This document shows, in pieces, positions 42,952-52,566 of a stretch of DNA of 64,000 nt. Location: assembly GCA_958296125.1 (NCBI GenBank), contig OY282444.1:744001-808000 (forward strand). The letters run 5' to 3'. Both the position numbers and the translations under genes were made by a program. The DNA is from an uncultured Poribacteria bacterium. GTDB lineage: Bacteria > Poribacteria > WGA-4E > PCPOR2b. Below the pieces are notes generated by a model. It was not told the origin of the DNA, did no database searches, and worked only from the letters and a program-made list of their open reading frames with translations. The first letter of the stretch is position 1; each line of letters begins with the position of its first letter.

Positions 42952-44853
42952 TTACACGTGAGAGCTGTGCGGCCCCGTCTCAACGAGATGCGCGTCCGGC
43001 AATCCAGCCTGAACCTCCGGATCATTGCTCGTTACGATGACCTGATGTTCTTTGGCAAGCTGCCGAATAAAGTCAATCATCGCGCCTCTCCGATCTGGAT
43101 CGAGGTGGAGGGTTGGGTCATCAAATACGAAGAAACCCGGGCTGCCTAACGCTTCCGATAGCGCGGCTTTGAAGCAGAGGTAGAGCATCATCTTCTCGCT
43201 GCCGCTGAGGAGCATCAGGTTGCGCTCGAAGCCTTCGACATTGAGGGAGGGAAGCAGGGGTTGGCTTTTGAGGTCAATCTGAGAAAACCGAGTAAGGTTC
43301 ATCCGCTTGAGCCAACGCTGGATTTCCTTTTCGGCGGGTTGGAGGACTGTTTGTTGGAGGGAGGCAATTGTTTTTTCAACGCCATCGCAGGCAAGCTCAA
43401 AGCTGAGGCGCGTGCGTAGAATCTGATTTGCTTGGTGGTGGGTCCGTTGTAGCTCTTGGAGTTTATGCGCGATAACCGCCTCTTCTTTATTGAGGCCAAC
43501 AAGTCGTCGGCGCAAGCTGTCAATGCGATATTTGAGTTGCCGTCGTTGATCGGCGATCTGTGCGGGGTCGGCAGGGGTATCGGACCCGGTATCCATTTGC
43601 GGATCCACCGCCGGTTGCAACGCCCCCAACCGATTGGCAATCCCATCGAATTCACGCTGAAGATTCGCAAGTCGCGCTTCGATCCGTTCAAGCCGTTCAA
43701 CCTTGACTTGCATTAGTTGGTGCCGCTGCTTCAGTCCGCGCAAGGCATTGATGTTCGCGGTCTGTTCGTCAAGGGTTTTCTGCTGCGCTTCAAGTTCCTG
43801 TTGGCTTGCAGCTCTCGCCGATTCTTTCTCCACAAGGATCCCCGCAATAATCTTTTGTTGTACCGGCTGATGACAGGTTGGACAGTGCCCGTGATCACGG
43901 TCGATTAATTGGCGCAAGGTTTCACATTCCGCTGCAAGCGTTTGGATCCGACTGTTCAGGCTGCCAATCCGTTGAATGAGTGCCTCTCGTTGTTTTTCTA
44001 ACCCACCTGCGCCGGCGGTTGCTGACTCGATTTCTTTAATGGATGCTCGCAGATGATCAACATCGGTGAAGCCGCTGAGAACCGATGCCCGTTCTTGAAT
44101 CAGTGTGTCAATCTCTTTTTGAAACCGTTCGTGCGCCTGCGTCAATTCAGCGACAAGCACTGCGTCACCACTTTCACCCCCTACCCCCGACCGTAATTCG
44201 TATTCACCTTCCAAGTTCTTCAACTCTGTCTCAACCCGCTCAATTTCTTCGCGATGGTTCTTGACCGTCGTTACCCGCATGCTGCGCTGATACTCTTGGA
44301 TCCGCTTCTCCTCTCGCTTGACCATCCGCCGCCCTTCAATGAAACGTTGGCGTATCTCCATCAACCGATCGATGCCGAGCAATGCGTAAAGCACATCGCG
44401 CCGATCTGCGGGCTGTCGTGCAAGGAACTCAAAAATCTCCCCTTCCCGTAGGAATGTTGCCGCCGCAAGGTGATGATAGCTGAAATGGAATTTCTTCCTT
44501 AAATCTTCGTCCGCCGAACGCTTGCCAGTGAAGAGGATACGCCATTTCTCATCATGTTCCTCTTTTAGCCGGAGTTGGACCTCTCCGTGCGTCGATCGGA
44601 ACAGTTGATAACTCTGCTTTCCATTGCGGAAACTGAGCCCGGCGGTGCCGCTGGGGGCCCCAGATTGGGTCATAGCGGATAAACCTACTTTGGGAATAAT
44701 CGGCTTGCCCGTCAGCGTGAAAAAAATGGCATTAACAAGCGTGCTCTTGCCGCTGAAATTGGGGCCAAAGATGAGATTCACCCCGTCGCTCAGATCAAAA
44801 TCCCTGCGGTCAAAACAACCGAAAGATTTGAGGAGGATCCGTTCGAGTCGCAT
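42952..44853 (-). CDS. Rad50/SbcC-like SMC-type ATPase with zinc hook
   Basis: 633 aa. Walker A FGPNFSGKSTLVNA lies near the start. Two coiled-coil arms flank a zinc-hook CPTCHQPV (~residues 325-332). The signature LLSGSEKMMLYL and Walker B GFFVFDDPTLHLDPD lie near the end. It is shorter than SbcC (about 1000 aa). No SbcD/Mre11 nuclease gene is adjacent; a 69-aa gene precedes it with only three bases between stop and start. It could act in DNA-end processing or in a two-gene system with that small protein. Confidence 0.88.
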   Translation of the reverse strand: MRLERILLKSFGCFDRRDFDLSDGVNLIFGPNFSGKSTLVNAIFFTLTGKPIIPKVGLSAMTQSGAPSGTAGLSFRNGKQSYQLFRSTHGEVQLRLKEEHDEKWRILFTGKRSADEDLRKKFHFSYHHLAAATFLREGEIFEFLARQPADRRDVLYALLGIDRLMEIRQRFIEGRRMVKREEKRIQEYQRSMRVTTVKNHREEIERVETELKNLEGEYELRSGVGGESGDAVLVAELTQAHERFQKEIDTLIQERASVLSGFTDVDHLRASIKEIESATAGAGGLEKQREALIQRIGSLNSRIQTLAAECETLRQLIDRDHGHCPTCHQPVQQKIIAGILVEKESARAASQQELEAQQKTLDEQTANINALRGLKQRHQLMQVKVERLERIEARLANLQREFDGIANRLGALQPAVDPQMDTGSDTPADPAQIADQRRQLKYRIDSLRRRLVGLNKEEAVIAHKLQELQRTHHQANQILRTRLSFELACDGVEKTIASLQQTVLQPAEKEIQRWLKRMNLTRFSQIDLKSQPLLPSLNVEGFERNLMLLSGSEKMMLYLCFKAALSEALGSPGFFVFDDPTLHLDPDRRGAMIDFIRQLAKEHQVIVTSNDPEVQAGLPDAHLVETGPHSSHV

Positions 44854-44856
44854 ACG

Positions 44857-45066
44857 TTAATCTCCGGAACTGTCGTCGATCATATCGTAGAGCATCTGAA
44901 CAGTCACCTTATCGATGCCGTGTTCAAGTGCAAAGCGAAACGCCCGAACAACAGCGGAAACCTCCGAGGCTCCAAGGGTTGAGTGATACTTACTCTGAGA
45001 TTCGATCAGTTTTTTTACTTCCCGCTCATAGATTTCACCTAGTTCGTTCTCAAGTGTGGAGGGCAT
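44857..45066 (-). CDS. 69-aa protein coupled to the Rad50-like ATPase
   Basis: A small, mostly helical protein (ESQSKYHSTLGASEVSAVVR, IDKVTVQMLYDMIDDSSGD). Its TAA is three bases from the ATG of the Rad50-like gene, so they are coupled. It has no nuclease motif and no family I recognise. It may be a small regulatory partner of the ATPase. Confidence 0.7.
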   Translation of the reverse strand: MPSTLENELGEIYEREVKKLIESQSKYHSTLGASEVSAVVRAFRFALEHGIDKVTVQMLYDMIDDSSGD

Positions 45067-45230
45067 CTGTTCGGTTTGGCTCCTTGAAGTTTCCTATTAG
45101 CGTTTACTGGTCGGCTTGATCCAACGGGAACACCGATCATTTGTCTTATCACCTCACACCTATTAATTAAGGGCATTAAAGTAGTCTTGCAAAGTGCAAT
45201 CCCGAAGGATTGGAGCGAGGCGTGTCATTA

Positions 45231-46241
45231 TCACACATTAATCTGATCCAGGATCTCTGCAATCTGAACAGCGTTTAATGCGGCCCCTTTGCGGAGGTTG
45301 TCTGCGACGACCCATAAGTTCAGCCCGTTTTCGATCGAAGCGTCCTCACGGATACGGCCGACATATACCTCATCTTGCCCCGCGGCATTGATAGCAAGCG
45401 GATATTTTCGACTTATCGGATCATCAATAACCGTAACCCCGCGAGCTTGAGAAAGGATCCGGCGCGCTTCATCGGCGGTGAGATTGCTGTCCATTTCAAG
45501 GTTAATCGATTCAGAATGGGCGAAGAACACCGGCACCCGAACGGTTGTTGCTGAAACACCGATGGTGTCATCCTCAAGGATTTTATGCGTCTCGTTGACC
45601 ATCTTCATCTCTTCTTCGCTGTAACCGTTATCAGCGAAGGGCCAATCGAAGGCAACGTTAAACGCCATCTGATGCGGAAACCGATCGCACGTGATTGGAC
45701 GCCCTTCCAACGCAGCTGTTGTCTGATCAATCAGTTCGAGGACAGCAGAGCCGCTTTTTCCCGAAACACTTTGATAGGTCGAAACGACGATGCGCTTAAT
45801 CCCCGCTACGTCGTAGAGTGGCTTAAGTGCCACAAGCATCTGAATGGTCGAACAATTTGGGTTGGCGATCAAACCTTGATGCCGCATTGCTGCGTGCATG
45901 TTCACTTCGGGAATCACCAGCGGTGTGTCTGTGTCCATCCGAAACGCGCTAGTGTTATCAATGACGAGACATCTCTTTTCCACCGCAGTCGGTACAAACT
46001 CACGACTGATGGATGCACCCGCTGAAGAAAACACTAAATCAACGTCATCGAAAGAATCATGCGTTAGTTCTTCGACCATGATGGGCTGATCTTTGAATGT
46101 TAAAATCTCACCGGCAGAACGATGGGAAGCAAGCAACTTCAGCGAAGCGACAGGGAATGCGCGTTCTTCTAAAATCTGCCGCATTGTCGTGCCAACCGCT
46201 CCTGTTGCCCCAACGATGGCGACACGGTAGCTCCTATCCAT
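45231..46241 (-). CDS. asd: Aspartate-semialdehyde dehydrogenase
   Basis: 336 aa from ATG 46241 (AGAGG eight bases upstream; the frame extends to 46274 without a site). The enzyme reduces aspartyl phosphate to the semialdehyde for lysine/diaminopimelate, threonine and methionine synthesis. Motifs: VAIVGATGAVGTTM, FSSAGASISREFVP, catalytic Cys130 in NPNCSTIQM, and YQSVSGKSGSAVLEL. No other aspartate-pathway gene is adjacent. Confidence 0.96.
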   Translation of the reverse strand: MDRSYRVAIVGATGAVGTTMRQILEERAFPVASLKLLASHRSAGEILTFKDQPIMVEELTHDSFDDVDLVFSSAGASISREFVPTAVEKRCLVIDNTSAFRMDTDTPLVIPEVNMHAAMRHQGLIANPNCSTIQMLVALKPLYDVAGIKRIVVSTYQSVSGKSGSAVLELIDQTTAALEGRPITCDRFPHQMAFNVAFDWPFADNGYSEEEMKMVNETHKILEDDTIGVSATTVRVPVFFAHSESINLEMDSNLTADEARRILSQARGVTVIDDPISRKYPLAINAAGQDEVYVGRIREDASIENGLNLWVVADNLRKGAALNAVQIAEILDQINV

Positions 46242-46610
46242 CTTATAATCCTCTTGAAGAATGAAATTGTGCAAGTCTGATTGTAGCTAAATTCTCAGGG
46301 AATATTCTACCACACTTGGAGATGGATACGCAAGTGATTTGCAAAGGGAGTCAATATCGTCGCAATAGAACCGGCTTTGCATTAAAGAAGGGGATCTTTA
46401 ACCCGAGTTGCCACCTTGATAAGAAAGGGAGCGTGTGACAAACGAGCCGCTTCCATCGAAGCGTCAGAAACCGAGTTTTTTACAGATTTGAGTATTTCTA
46501 ATTTGCAAATTGTAGATCGACGATTCCGGCAAGATGTAGTAAACTAAAAATGAGAAAGGGGTTGGTTGCCTCGAAAATTGACACAACTGGGAAGGAGACC
46601 TTTGCAGGCT
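46242..46610. other. Intergenic region between asd and the PhyH gene
   Basis: No ORF is supported. It holds one solitary copy of the dispersed motif, TAACCCGAGTTGCCACCTT (46399-46417), with no inverted partner that I could find. Confidence 0.4.
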
Positions 46611-47336
46611 ATGGAAAACATCGAAAGCAAACTAGATAGACTAGAGCAGGACGGCTTCATACTGATAGAGGGAGCATTATCGCCGGAGGAAACGGAATAT
46701 ATTCGGCAGCGCATCAACTATGCTCGTGAGATGGGATGGGAGGAGGGGCTCAACGCGGTGGGCAATATGTGGTTTGACACTTTGCTAGACCGGGAGCCAG
46801 AGACGTATCGCCCGCTGATGGGTCATCCAAATGTTCGCCCTTATCTCGAAGGCATGATGGGGAAGCAGTGCCAACTACGGAGTTTGCGTGCACACATTAA
46901 CCCAGGGCCATACCTTCAAGAGTGGCACATGGATTTCTACGGCTATTGGCAGGAGAAACGGGAGGCGGAGAAGTATCGCTTTGCAGCATGTCCCATTAGT
47001 GTCAACGCGACCTTCTATTTTCAAGACAATGCGCCCGGCTCAGGACACCTAAAATATGTCAAGGATGGGCATCTTGTCGAACCGCCTCATCTCTATCCCT
47101 TGGACCGTCCCAAGTTTGAAGTGTGGTGTGAGACACAAGAGCACGTCATCCTCTACCCAAAGGCTGGCGACTGCGTGGTGTTCATCAACCACATTCCCCA
47201 CCAAGGTGCGAAAGAACGGGACGATATGGAGCGGAGCAACGTGGTCTGCCATTATCAGGTGACACCAATGTATGAAGGGATTTGGCATGTCTCACGTCCA
47301 CGCGGATATGCGGGAACATTCCCATTTGCAAATTAA
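46611..47336 (+). CDS. Phytanoyl-CoA dioxygenase (PhyH) family protein
   Basis: 241 aa from ATG 46611. The family uses Fe(II) and 2-oxoglutarate for hydroxylation. The iron ligands fit WHMDFYGYW (HxD) and the distal His in INHIPHQGAK, with an Arg-rich C-terminal part (ERSNVVCHYQV). The start of the domain, LEQDGFILIEGALSPEE, is typical. Substrate unknown. GGAAGGAG lies 13 bases upstream; an in-frame TTG at 46566 is less likely. Confidence 0.9.
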   Translation: MENIESKLDRLEQDGFILIEGALSPEETEYIRQRINYAREMGWEEGLNAVGNMWFDTLLDREPETYRPLMGHPNVRPYLEGMMGKQCQLRSLRAHINPGPYLQEWHMDFYGYWQEKREAEKYRFAACPISVNATFYFQDNAPGSGHLKYVKDGHLVEPPHLYPLDRPKFEVWCETQEHVILYPKAGDCVVFINHIPHQGAKERDDMERSNVVCHYQVTPMYEGIWHVSRPRGYAGTFPFAN

Positions 47337-47469
47337 CCCACTATTTTTTTACGATTACCACAATCTAGGTTAAGAGCTTAAAAAGCGGAAGGTGAGAAGA
47401 TTGGAAGTTCAAACAACGTCTGCCAACCTTCCTTTCCGTCCACCCCTCCATTGATTTCTGATATCAACG

Positions 47470-48213
47470 ATGCTTACCAAGGAAATGGTTATCGATCTCC
47501 CGTCACTGCCGGGTGTCTACTTTTTTCGCAGCAGATCTGGGGAAATTCTGTACATCGGCAAGGCAAAATCTCTACGAAAACGGGTAAGATCATACCTGTA
47601 TAATTCCAAGCAAAATCGCTGGGGTAAAATCAAGCGGTTAGTGCGCCATGCAACACAAATCGACTACCAAATCTGTGCTTCGGAGTTAGAGGCCCTATTG
47701 CTGGAATCCCACCTTATCAAACACCATCAGCCGCCATACAATACCAGCCTAAAATCGGTCCACAGGTCTCCGTTCATTAAGATTTCTATCAACGACGATT
47801 TCCCCGAGGTGGCACTCGTTTTCAAGGAGGAATCTGATACGGCACGATATTTTGGGCCTTATTCAAGTCTGAGATGGACAAGAGAGGTTATTAAGGTGTT
47901 ACACAGGATTTTTCCGATTCGGACCTGCGAGGGAATAATCACCCCATTGCCAGATTTTAAGCCTTGCTTCAGTTACCAGCTGAAGCGTTGTCAAGCCCCC
48001 TGCGCGGCGAGGGTCAGCCGTGAGACCTACCGCGCGATGATTAACGATGTGATTCGCATACTGGAAGGGAAATACCACGCCGTTATCAAGAAATTGACCA
48101 TCGAGCGCGATCGGGAGGCGATTGCACTGTGCTTTGAACGTGCGGCAGCTTTGCAGAAGCGAATTGAGCAAATCGAGAGGGTATTTGTTTACCTCGACAT
48201 ACATCGTCGGTAA
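47470..48213 (+). CDS. Short UvrC-like GIY-YIG nuclease (Cho-like)
   Basis: 247 aa, about the first 40 percent of UvrC. The GIY-YIG domain is LPGVYFFRSRSGEILYIGKA with SYL and ESHLIKHHQPPYN. A four-Cys cluster follows (IRTC, KPC, KRC, APC), like the Fe-S site of UvrC, then a UVR-type helical pair near the end. The second nuclease domain and the C-terminal HhH are missing. Cho proteins have this shape and make only the 3' incision. It may also be a trimmed uvrC gene; the sequence after the stop shows no more UvrC. Confidence 0.85.
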   Translation: MLTKEMVIDLPSLPGVYFFRSRSGEILYIGKAKSLRKRVRSYLYNSKQNRWGKIKRLVRHATQIDYQICASELEALLLESHLIKHHQPPYNTSLKSVHRSPFIKISINDDFPEVALVFKEESDTARYFGPYSSLRWTREVIKVLHRIFPIRTCEGIITPLPDFKPCFSYQLKRCQAPCAARVSRETYRAMINDVIRILEGKYHAVIKKLTIERDREAIALCFERAAALQKRIEQIERVFVYLDIHRR

Positions 48214-48417
48214 AGTGTAAACTGCGGTAATCCTGGGAGAGGCAAAGGTTGCGAGGAAAGGGGTTTTAGGTTTTGGGAGATGGAATCAACTCGAATTTGG
48301 GAGGAATGGGATTCTCTGAAACAAACCGATAAGGCGAACACAACCTTGTGAAGGTTTACCACCCGCACAAGGTTTGATTGCCCATCAAGTCAAATTTTGC
48401 TAATCCCAGAAATGGTT

Positions 48418-49656
48418 TTATAGGCCCCCAGTCCGTAGCTTCTGAATATAGTTTTCGTTGATATTGTTCGATGGATGGCGGAGTGTACGGTGAGGTTCTG
48501 GGAAGTCTTTGAGTAGTTTCTGGTATTCCCCTATCGCCTCATCTGTCCTGTCCGCTTTTTCATAGATGTGGCCAATCCAATATTGAGCCTGCCTTCGCGT
48601 ATCGTAATCATAGGTCGGATTGTCGGCGACTTTGCGATAAGCATTAATTGCTCCATCAGTATCTTCCTTCGCATAGTAAATCTGTCCAACATAGAACTGC
48701 ATATTGGATGTATTCTCATGGCGCGGATATTTCTCGATTGCTCCCTCCAGCTGGATAATCGCTTCGTCATATTTCTTTAACTTCTCATACGCCCAACCGA
48801 TATTAAAGTGTGCATCCTGTGCCATTTTGGTATCAGGGTATTTGTCAATCACCCGTTGGTAACTCTCGATCGCTTCATCATATTTTCCTTCCGCAAAATA
48901 GGTTTGAGCGATGCCAAACTGTGCGAGCGGTGCAAGTTCTTCATGCCCTGAATCAACGACATTCTGAAATTCGACCCGCGCGTCTTCGTAGGCCCGCCGC
49001 TCGGTAAAAATCATCCCCGTGTAATAGACAATACTATGGCTGAGTTCGCTACCTATGAAGTCTTCCCGTAACGCATCTAACGCTTCAAGCGCGGCAGTCC
49101 AACTCTCTTTCCCATAGAGGCACATCGCCCTATTGAAACGGGATTCGTCGGCGAGCACACTGCCCGGATAATCTCGGATGAGCCGATCAAACATCGCCGA
49201 TGCCCGATCGTAGTCGGCATCCGCACTCTCAACGCTGTCTGACTTTTTTATATCTTCTGCCCTTCGGTAGTAAGCGATGGCAATGGTGTACAATGAATCA
49301 TCTGTCCATTCGCTGTCGGGGTAGGTGTTAATGAGTCGTCGAAACAGGGCGAAGGCTTCCTCGTCTGTCCGTCCAAGCCGCGATGCTAACTGATAGATAG
49401 CATCATCTGCCCAACGATTATCGGGGTATCTCTCGAATACATGGCGGTATAAAGCCCTGACCTCGCTTACACGCTTCTGGTCTTCATCCTCAAGAGTTAC
49501 GGGAGGGGTATCCGTCTGCCGAGCCTTTTCCCACGCAGCATCCGCGTTTGTGTAGTAGGCAACTAGGTTGTCTCCTGACTTTGACACCCTACCAATAAAA
49601 AAACCAATTACCAAGGCTGCGACAACAATAATCTCTACAACAATGAACCTTTTCAT
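48418..49656 (-). CDS. Membrane-anchored TPR protein
   Basis: 412 aa. An N-terminal membrane segment (IVVEIIVVAALVIGFFIGRV) is followed by about nine tetratricopeptide repeats, for example YDEAIESYQRVIDKYPDTKMA and WAYEKLKKYDEAIIQLEGAI. This is the pattern of YbgF/CpoB- or BamD-like periplasmic scaffolds, which bring envelope proteins together. The partner cannot be read. No Tol/Pal gene is near. Confidence 0.88.
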   Translation of the reverse strand: MKRFIVVEIIVVAALVIGFFIGRVSKSGDNLVAYYTNADAAWEKARQTDTPPVTLEDEDQKRVSEVRALYRHVFERYPDNRWADDAIYQLASRLGRTDEEAFALFRRLINTYPDSEWTDDSLYTIAIAYYRRAEDIKKSDSVESADADYDRASAMFDRLIRDYPGSVLADESRFNRAMCLYGKESWTAALEALDALREDFIGSELSHSIVYYTGMIFTERRAYEDARVEFQNVVDSGHEELAPLAQFGIAQTYFAEGKYDEAIESYQRVIDKYPDTKMAQDAHFNIGWAYEKLKKYDEAIIQLEGAIEKYPRHENTSNMQFYVGQIYYAKEDTDGAINAYRKVADNPTYDYDTRRQAQYWIGHIYEKADRTDEAIGEYQKLLKDFPEPHRTLRHPSNNINENYIQKLRTGGL

Positions 49657-49748
49657 TTTTCAAACTCCTGTTAGTATATTTTGTTACGAAAGTGTGAACA
49701 AATTTTATCATCTTTACCGATAGGTGTCAAGCACTCATTGTCACCGAG

Positions 49749-49937
49749 TAGGGTCATTTAATTCTTCGGTCCGTTTCCCCGCAAGATTGCTCTGTCCGTG
49801 CCGAGACCTCCGTTCCGAGAGCCCCGCGAACGGGCCTGTCCCCGTTCCGAGGGCAGGCCTGCCTGTCCCGATAGAATCGGGGATGCAATCGGGGACAGGC
49901 AGGCGGAACGGAGAGGGATTTCCGAATCCCAACACAC
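49749..49937. repeat. Dispersed repeat family 2, copy 1, with large palindrome
   Basis: It begins TAGGGTCATTTAATTCTTCGG and ends CGGAACGGAGAGGGATTTCC...ACACAC. Both ends recur at 60632-60702 (the end with two mismatches in 34), and part recurs in reverse near 55.0 kb. Inside, CCTGCCTGTCCCGAT and ATCGGGGACAGGCAGG (49858-49903) form a near-perfect hairpin. No gene is supported between 49657 and 50073. Confidence 0.65.
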
Positions 49938-50073
49938 GGCTCGCTCTACTTTTTTTTCAAATTTTTTCAAAAAATCTCGTCTTTTTCCACGTCTTAGCTG
50001 TCTATACTATTAAATAGATCGAAACCATTACCCAACCTTCTACTCCAAATTACCATCCAGTCTGGAGGTAAGC

Positions 50074-50643
50074 ATGGAAAGATCGGATGAAACTTTGATG
50101 CGCCAACTTCAAAGGGGCAATCCGACTGCGTTTGAGACATTGGTCAACCGGTGGGAGAAACCGCTACTCAATTACTGCTATCAAATGGTCAACAACATGG
50201 AGTTAGCGGAAGATTGTCGGCAGGAAGTCTTTCTTCGCATCTATAAATCTGCCAAGACGTTTCGTGGAAGGTCACAATTCTCCACATGGCTGTATCGTAT
50301 TGCGACGAATTTCTGCCTAAATACACTTGCCAAACAACAACGCCGAAACGAGACACCGATCGCCGCCTATCAGGATTCCGCATCTGAAGGTTTCGATGAC
50401 CGGTTCATCGATCCATCTGATTCGCCTGATGCGGTTGTGGTGCAGAAAGAAATCGAAAGCAGGGTCCGCTCGGCAGTGGTGTGTTTACCAGAAGATCTAC
50501 GAGTCATAGTCATTATGCGGCATTACCATGATATGACATTTCAAGAGATTGCTAACATCTTGGAGTCTCCTGTCAGCACGGTCAAGTCACGGATGACAAC
50601 CGGCATGAGACATCTTCGGCAAATGTTGTCGAAGGGAGAATAA
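50074..50643 (+). CDS. ECF RNA polymerase sigma factor, locus 3
   Basis: 189 aa, both domains intact: MELAEDCRQEVFLRIYKSA, FSTWLYRIATNFCLNTLAKQ, then VCLPEDLRVIVIMRHYHDMT and FQEIANILESPVSTVKSRM. TGGAGG precedes ATG. It is the first gene of a locus with a zinc anti-sigma factor, a TolB-like propeller and several membrane proteins up to the terminator at 54.9 kb. Confidence 0.93.
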   Translation: MERSDETLMRQLQRGNPTAFETLVNRWEKPLLNYCYQMVNNMELAEDCRQEVFLRIYKSAKTFRGRSQFSTWLYRIATNFCLNTLAKQQRRNETPIAAYQDSASEGFDDRFIDPSDSPDAVVVQKEIESRVRSAVVCLPEDLRVIVIMRHYHDMTFQEIANILESPVSTVKSRMTTGMRHLRQMLSKGE

Positions 50644-50681
50644 ATCTCTCAGCGTTCACCGCTGATTCACACGGAAAGGGG

Positions 50682-50906
50682 GTGGTTGCGTTAGATTGCC
50701 GATTTTTCAGAGAGCAGATTGTGTTTGAGAGCTACGAGGAATTGGACGCGGGGGCGAAAACATCGCTGGAAGCACATCTACAGAGGTGTCGCGCGTGCGA
50801 GCAATTCCAGGTGGATATAGATGAGGTACAACAGGCCCTCGACCAGTTGACAGAGATAGACCGTCCAATCGATATTGAGGCGTTGCATCGAGCAATTCTG
50901 TCTTGA
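50682..50906 (+). CDS. Small zinc anti-sigma factor
   Basis: 74 aa from GTG 50682. Contains HLQRCRACEQF (HxxxCxxC), the ZAS anti-sigma motif, with an earlier Cys6. No membrane segment, so it is soluble and could sense redox or metal directly. It lies 39 bases after the ECF gene and its TGA overlaps the next ATG. Its last ~40 bp recur, slightly changed, at 52629-52673. Confidence 0.8.
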   Translation: MVALDCRFFREQIVFESYEELDAGAKTSLEAHLQRCRACEQFQVDIDEVQQALDQLTEIDRPIDIEALHRAILS

Positions 50907-51517
50907 TGAGGCGGGACACAATCGAGCGAATCCTCAGGATACTTCCCCTCTCATCAATCCTGAGGCAAACCCTTAATTTTCTTGATAACTCTACAAGGAG
51001 GATGTATCACGTTTACGATGTTGAAGTCACGAAGCTTGGCAGTAACACTGTTTATCGCTTTAGCGATTTTAATATGCAACCTAGAGACCATGCAGACTAT
51101 GATGCGGGGAATATAGCCGGTCTTTCATGGAGTATAACCGTTAACCAGGTGCGTGCCAAAACCACAGGCACTCAGAGTTGGCATAACGTTGTCGTTAATA
51201 ACGACAGTGGTAGTACTGTCACAGCGACATGGGAATGGGCGCATCGGATTGTTGCAGTAAATGTTGAGGGACTAGTCGCAGGGCAGGTGGCATACGCGCA
51301 CATCATTGAGAAATCCAAGACGGTCCCTACAAAGATACATGGAAGTGATGCACACTACTATAGGAGGTGGGGCTGGATGGGCAAAGATGGCTGGTCTGGC
51401 CTAATGGAAGGTCGGTATGAAATTTATGCTTACACCTCCCTTGAAATTCTAGAGGGTGCTGATTCCATTTTAGATGAACAGGTAGAGGAGTGGTCAAATG
51501 AGTTTAATGTCCCATAA
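50906..51517 (+). CDS. Unknown beta-rich protein of ECF locus 3
   Basis: About 203 aa. The ATG at 50906 overlaps the anti-sigma stop (TGATG). The main part from ~residue 35 is rich in Trp/Val/Asn (GLSWSITVNQVRAKTTGTQS, TVTATWEWAHRIVAVNVEGL). AAGGAGG sits directly against an in-frame ATG at 51002, too close to serve it. No signal peptide and no known family. It overlaps the next gene by 20 bases. Confidence 0.6.
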   Translation: MRRDTIERILRILPLSSILRQTLNFLDNSTRRMYHVYDVEVTKLGSNTVYRFSDFNMQPRDHADYDAGNIAGLSWSITVNQVRAKTTGTQSWHNVVVNNDSGSTVTATWEWAHRIVAVNVEGLVAGQVAYAHIIEKSKTVPTKIHGSDAHYYRRWGWMGKDGWSGLMEGRYEIYAYTSLEILEGADSILDEQVEEWSNEFNVP

Positions 51518-52478
51518 GACAATCCGTATACAGATCTCTACACTCGTGGCTTGCCTTTGGTTAGCCACGAGCTCCCTTCAGGGCAAGATTGTGTTTCATT
51601 CCGATCGGGGTGGAAATTGGGATATCTACACAATGAACTCGGATGGGAGCAATCAGAAGAAATTGACAAAAAGCCACGCAACTGATGCGAGTGCCAATTG
51701 GTCCCCCAACGGACAACAGATTGCTTTCGATAGGAGACTAAACGATAAGTATTACGTGACTGTGATGGACGCAGATGGGAGTAATGAACGTCGGCTAACC
51801 CGTGGAGGTTCTCCCGATTGGTCCCCTGATGGTTCTCTTGTTGTATTTAATAGTAATATGAACCGTGATAAAGAGCATCGCCTCAATATCTTTGTAATGC
51901 ATCCTGATGGGACGAATATAAAGCAGCTCACAAAATTCTCTTTTGTTTCACGCCCAAAGTGGTCTCCTGACGGAAAGCGGATTGCCTTTGAAGGGTTTGT
52001 TGAGAATACCCGGGAGGTCTATATCATGAACGCTGATGGCACGAATGTGTGGCGGGTGTCAGAACCGCAACCGAGGACAGGGATGTTTTTAGGGGGGTGG
52101 TCACCAGATAGCAAACAGCTTTTATATGCGGAATCAATTGAGGCTAAAGCTGACAAGGCAACTTTAGTCATCGCCACATTAGACCCCTTTGGGCGGAATC
52201 TGGTAAGGAAACGGGAGCGGATAAACATACCAGGGATGCCAATATATGGTCAATCCTGGGGTGCTGATGGAAAGTCAATACTCTTTGCAAGTAAACCGGC
52301 GTTTCATCGACACATCTACAGACTTCGGTTGACAGATGGGAAGATAATACAGTTAACCGATGGGCTTGGGAATGATAGTGGTGCCAAAGAATGGAATCCG
52401 CGGTTGTCTGTCGCTTCTCAACTGGGGGGGTTGCCTCTGTTTTGGGGAGGTATTAAATCTCACGCATTAGCCCCCTGA
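51498..52478 (+). CDS. TolB-like PD40 beta-propeller protein
   Basis: 326 aa. A signal peptide (~residues 8-30) is followed by about five WD40-like PD40 blades, such as IVFHSDRGGNWDIYTMNSDG, ANWSPNGQQIAFDRRL, DWSPDGSLVVFNSN and KWSPDGKRIAFEG. The family acts as periplasmic binding propellers. The last residues (GGLPLFWGGIKSHALAP) look foreign to the last blade; the stop overlaps a remnant of a GLRRLR tail, so the 3' end may have been rebuilt by recombination. GAGGAG lies seven bases before ATG. Confidence 0.85.
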   Translation: MSLMSHKTIRIQISTLVACLWLATSSLQGKIVFHSDRGGNWDIYTMNSDGSNQKKLTKSHATDASANWSPNGQQIAFDRRLNDKYYVTVMDADGSNERRLTRGGSPDWSPDGSLVVFNSNMNRDKEHRLNIFVMHPDGTNIKQLTKFSFVSRPKWSPDGKRIAFEGFVENTREVYIMNADGTNVWRVSEPQPRTGMFLGGWSPDSKQLLYAESIEAKADKATLVIATLDPFGRNLVRKRERINIPGMPIYGQSWGADGKSILFASKPAFHRHIYRLRLTDGKIIQLTDGLGNDSGAKEWNPRLSVASQLGGLPLFWGGIKSHALAP

Positions 52479-52566
52479 AGAAAGACTTCGCCATTCCAAC
52501 CTGGAGGGCCTTGACCCCGCCCGGCAATTTGAGAGCGAGCAACACGAGCGGAAGATAAATACAGAA
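52476..52566 (+). pseudogene. Remnant of a GLRRLR tail
   Basis: The frame reads PEERLRHSNLEGLDPARQFE then HERKINTEP and stop. It matches PEEGLRRLRATDPDAAAQFE...HERKMNIEP of the protein ending at 54865. No start or anchor remains. The following ~65 bp also match the sequence after 54865. Confidence 0.75.

Noticed and set aside
49724-50017. Several overlapping frames on both strands in the gap before the ECF gene
   Set aside because: They cover a palindromic dispersed repeat, have no ribosome-binding site and no protein-like composition.
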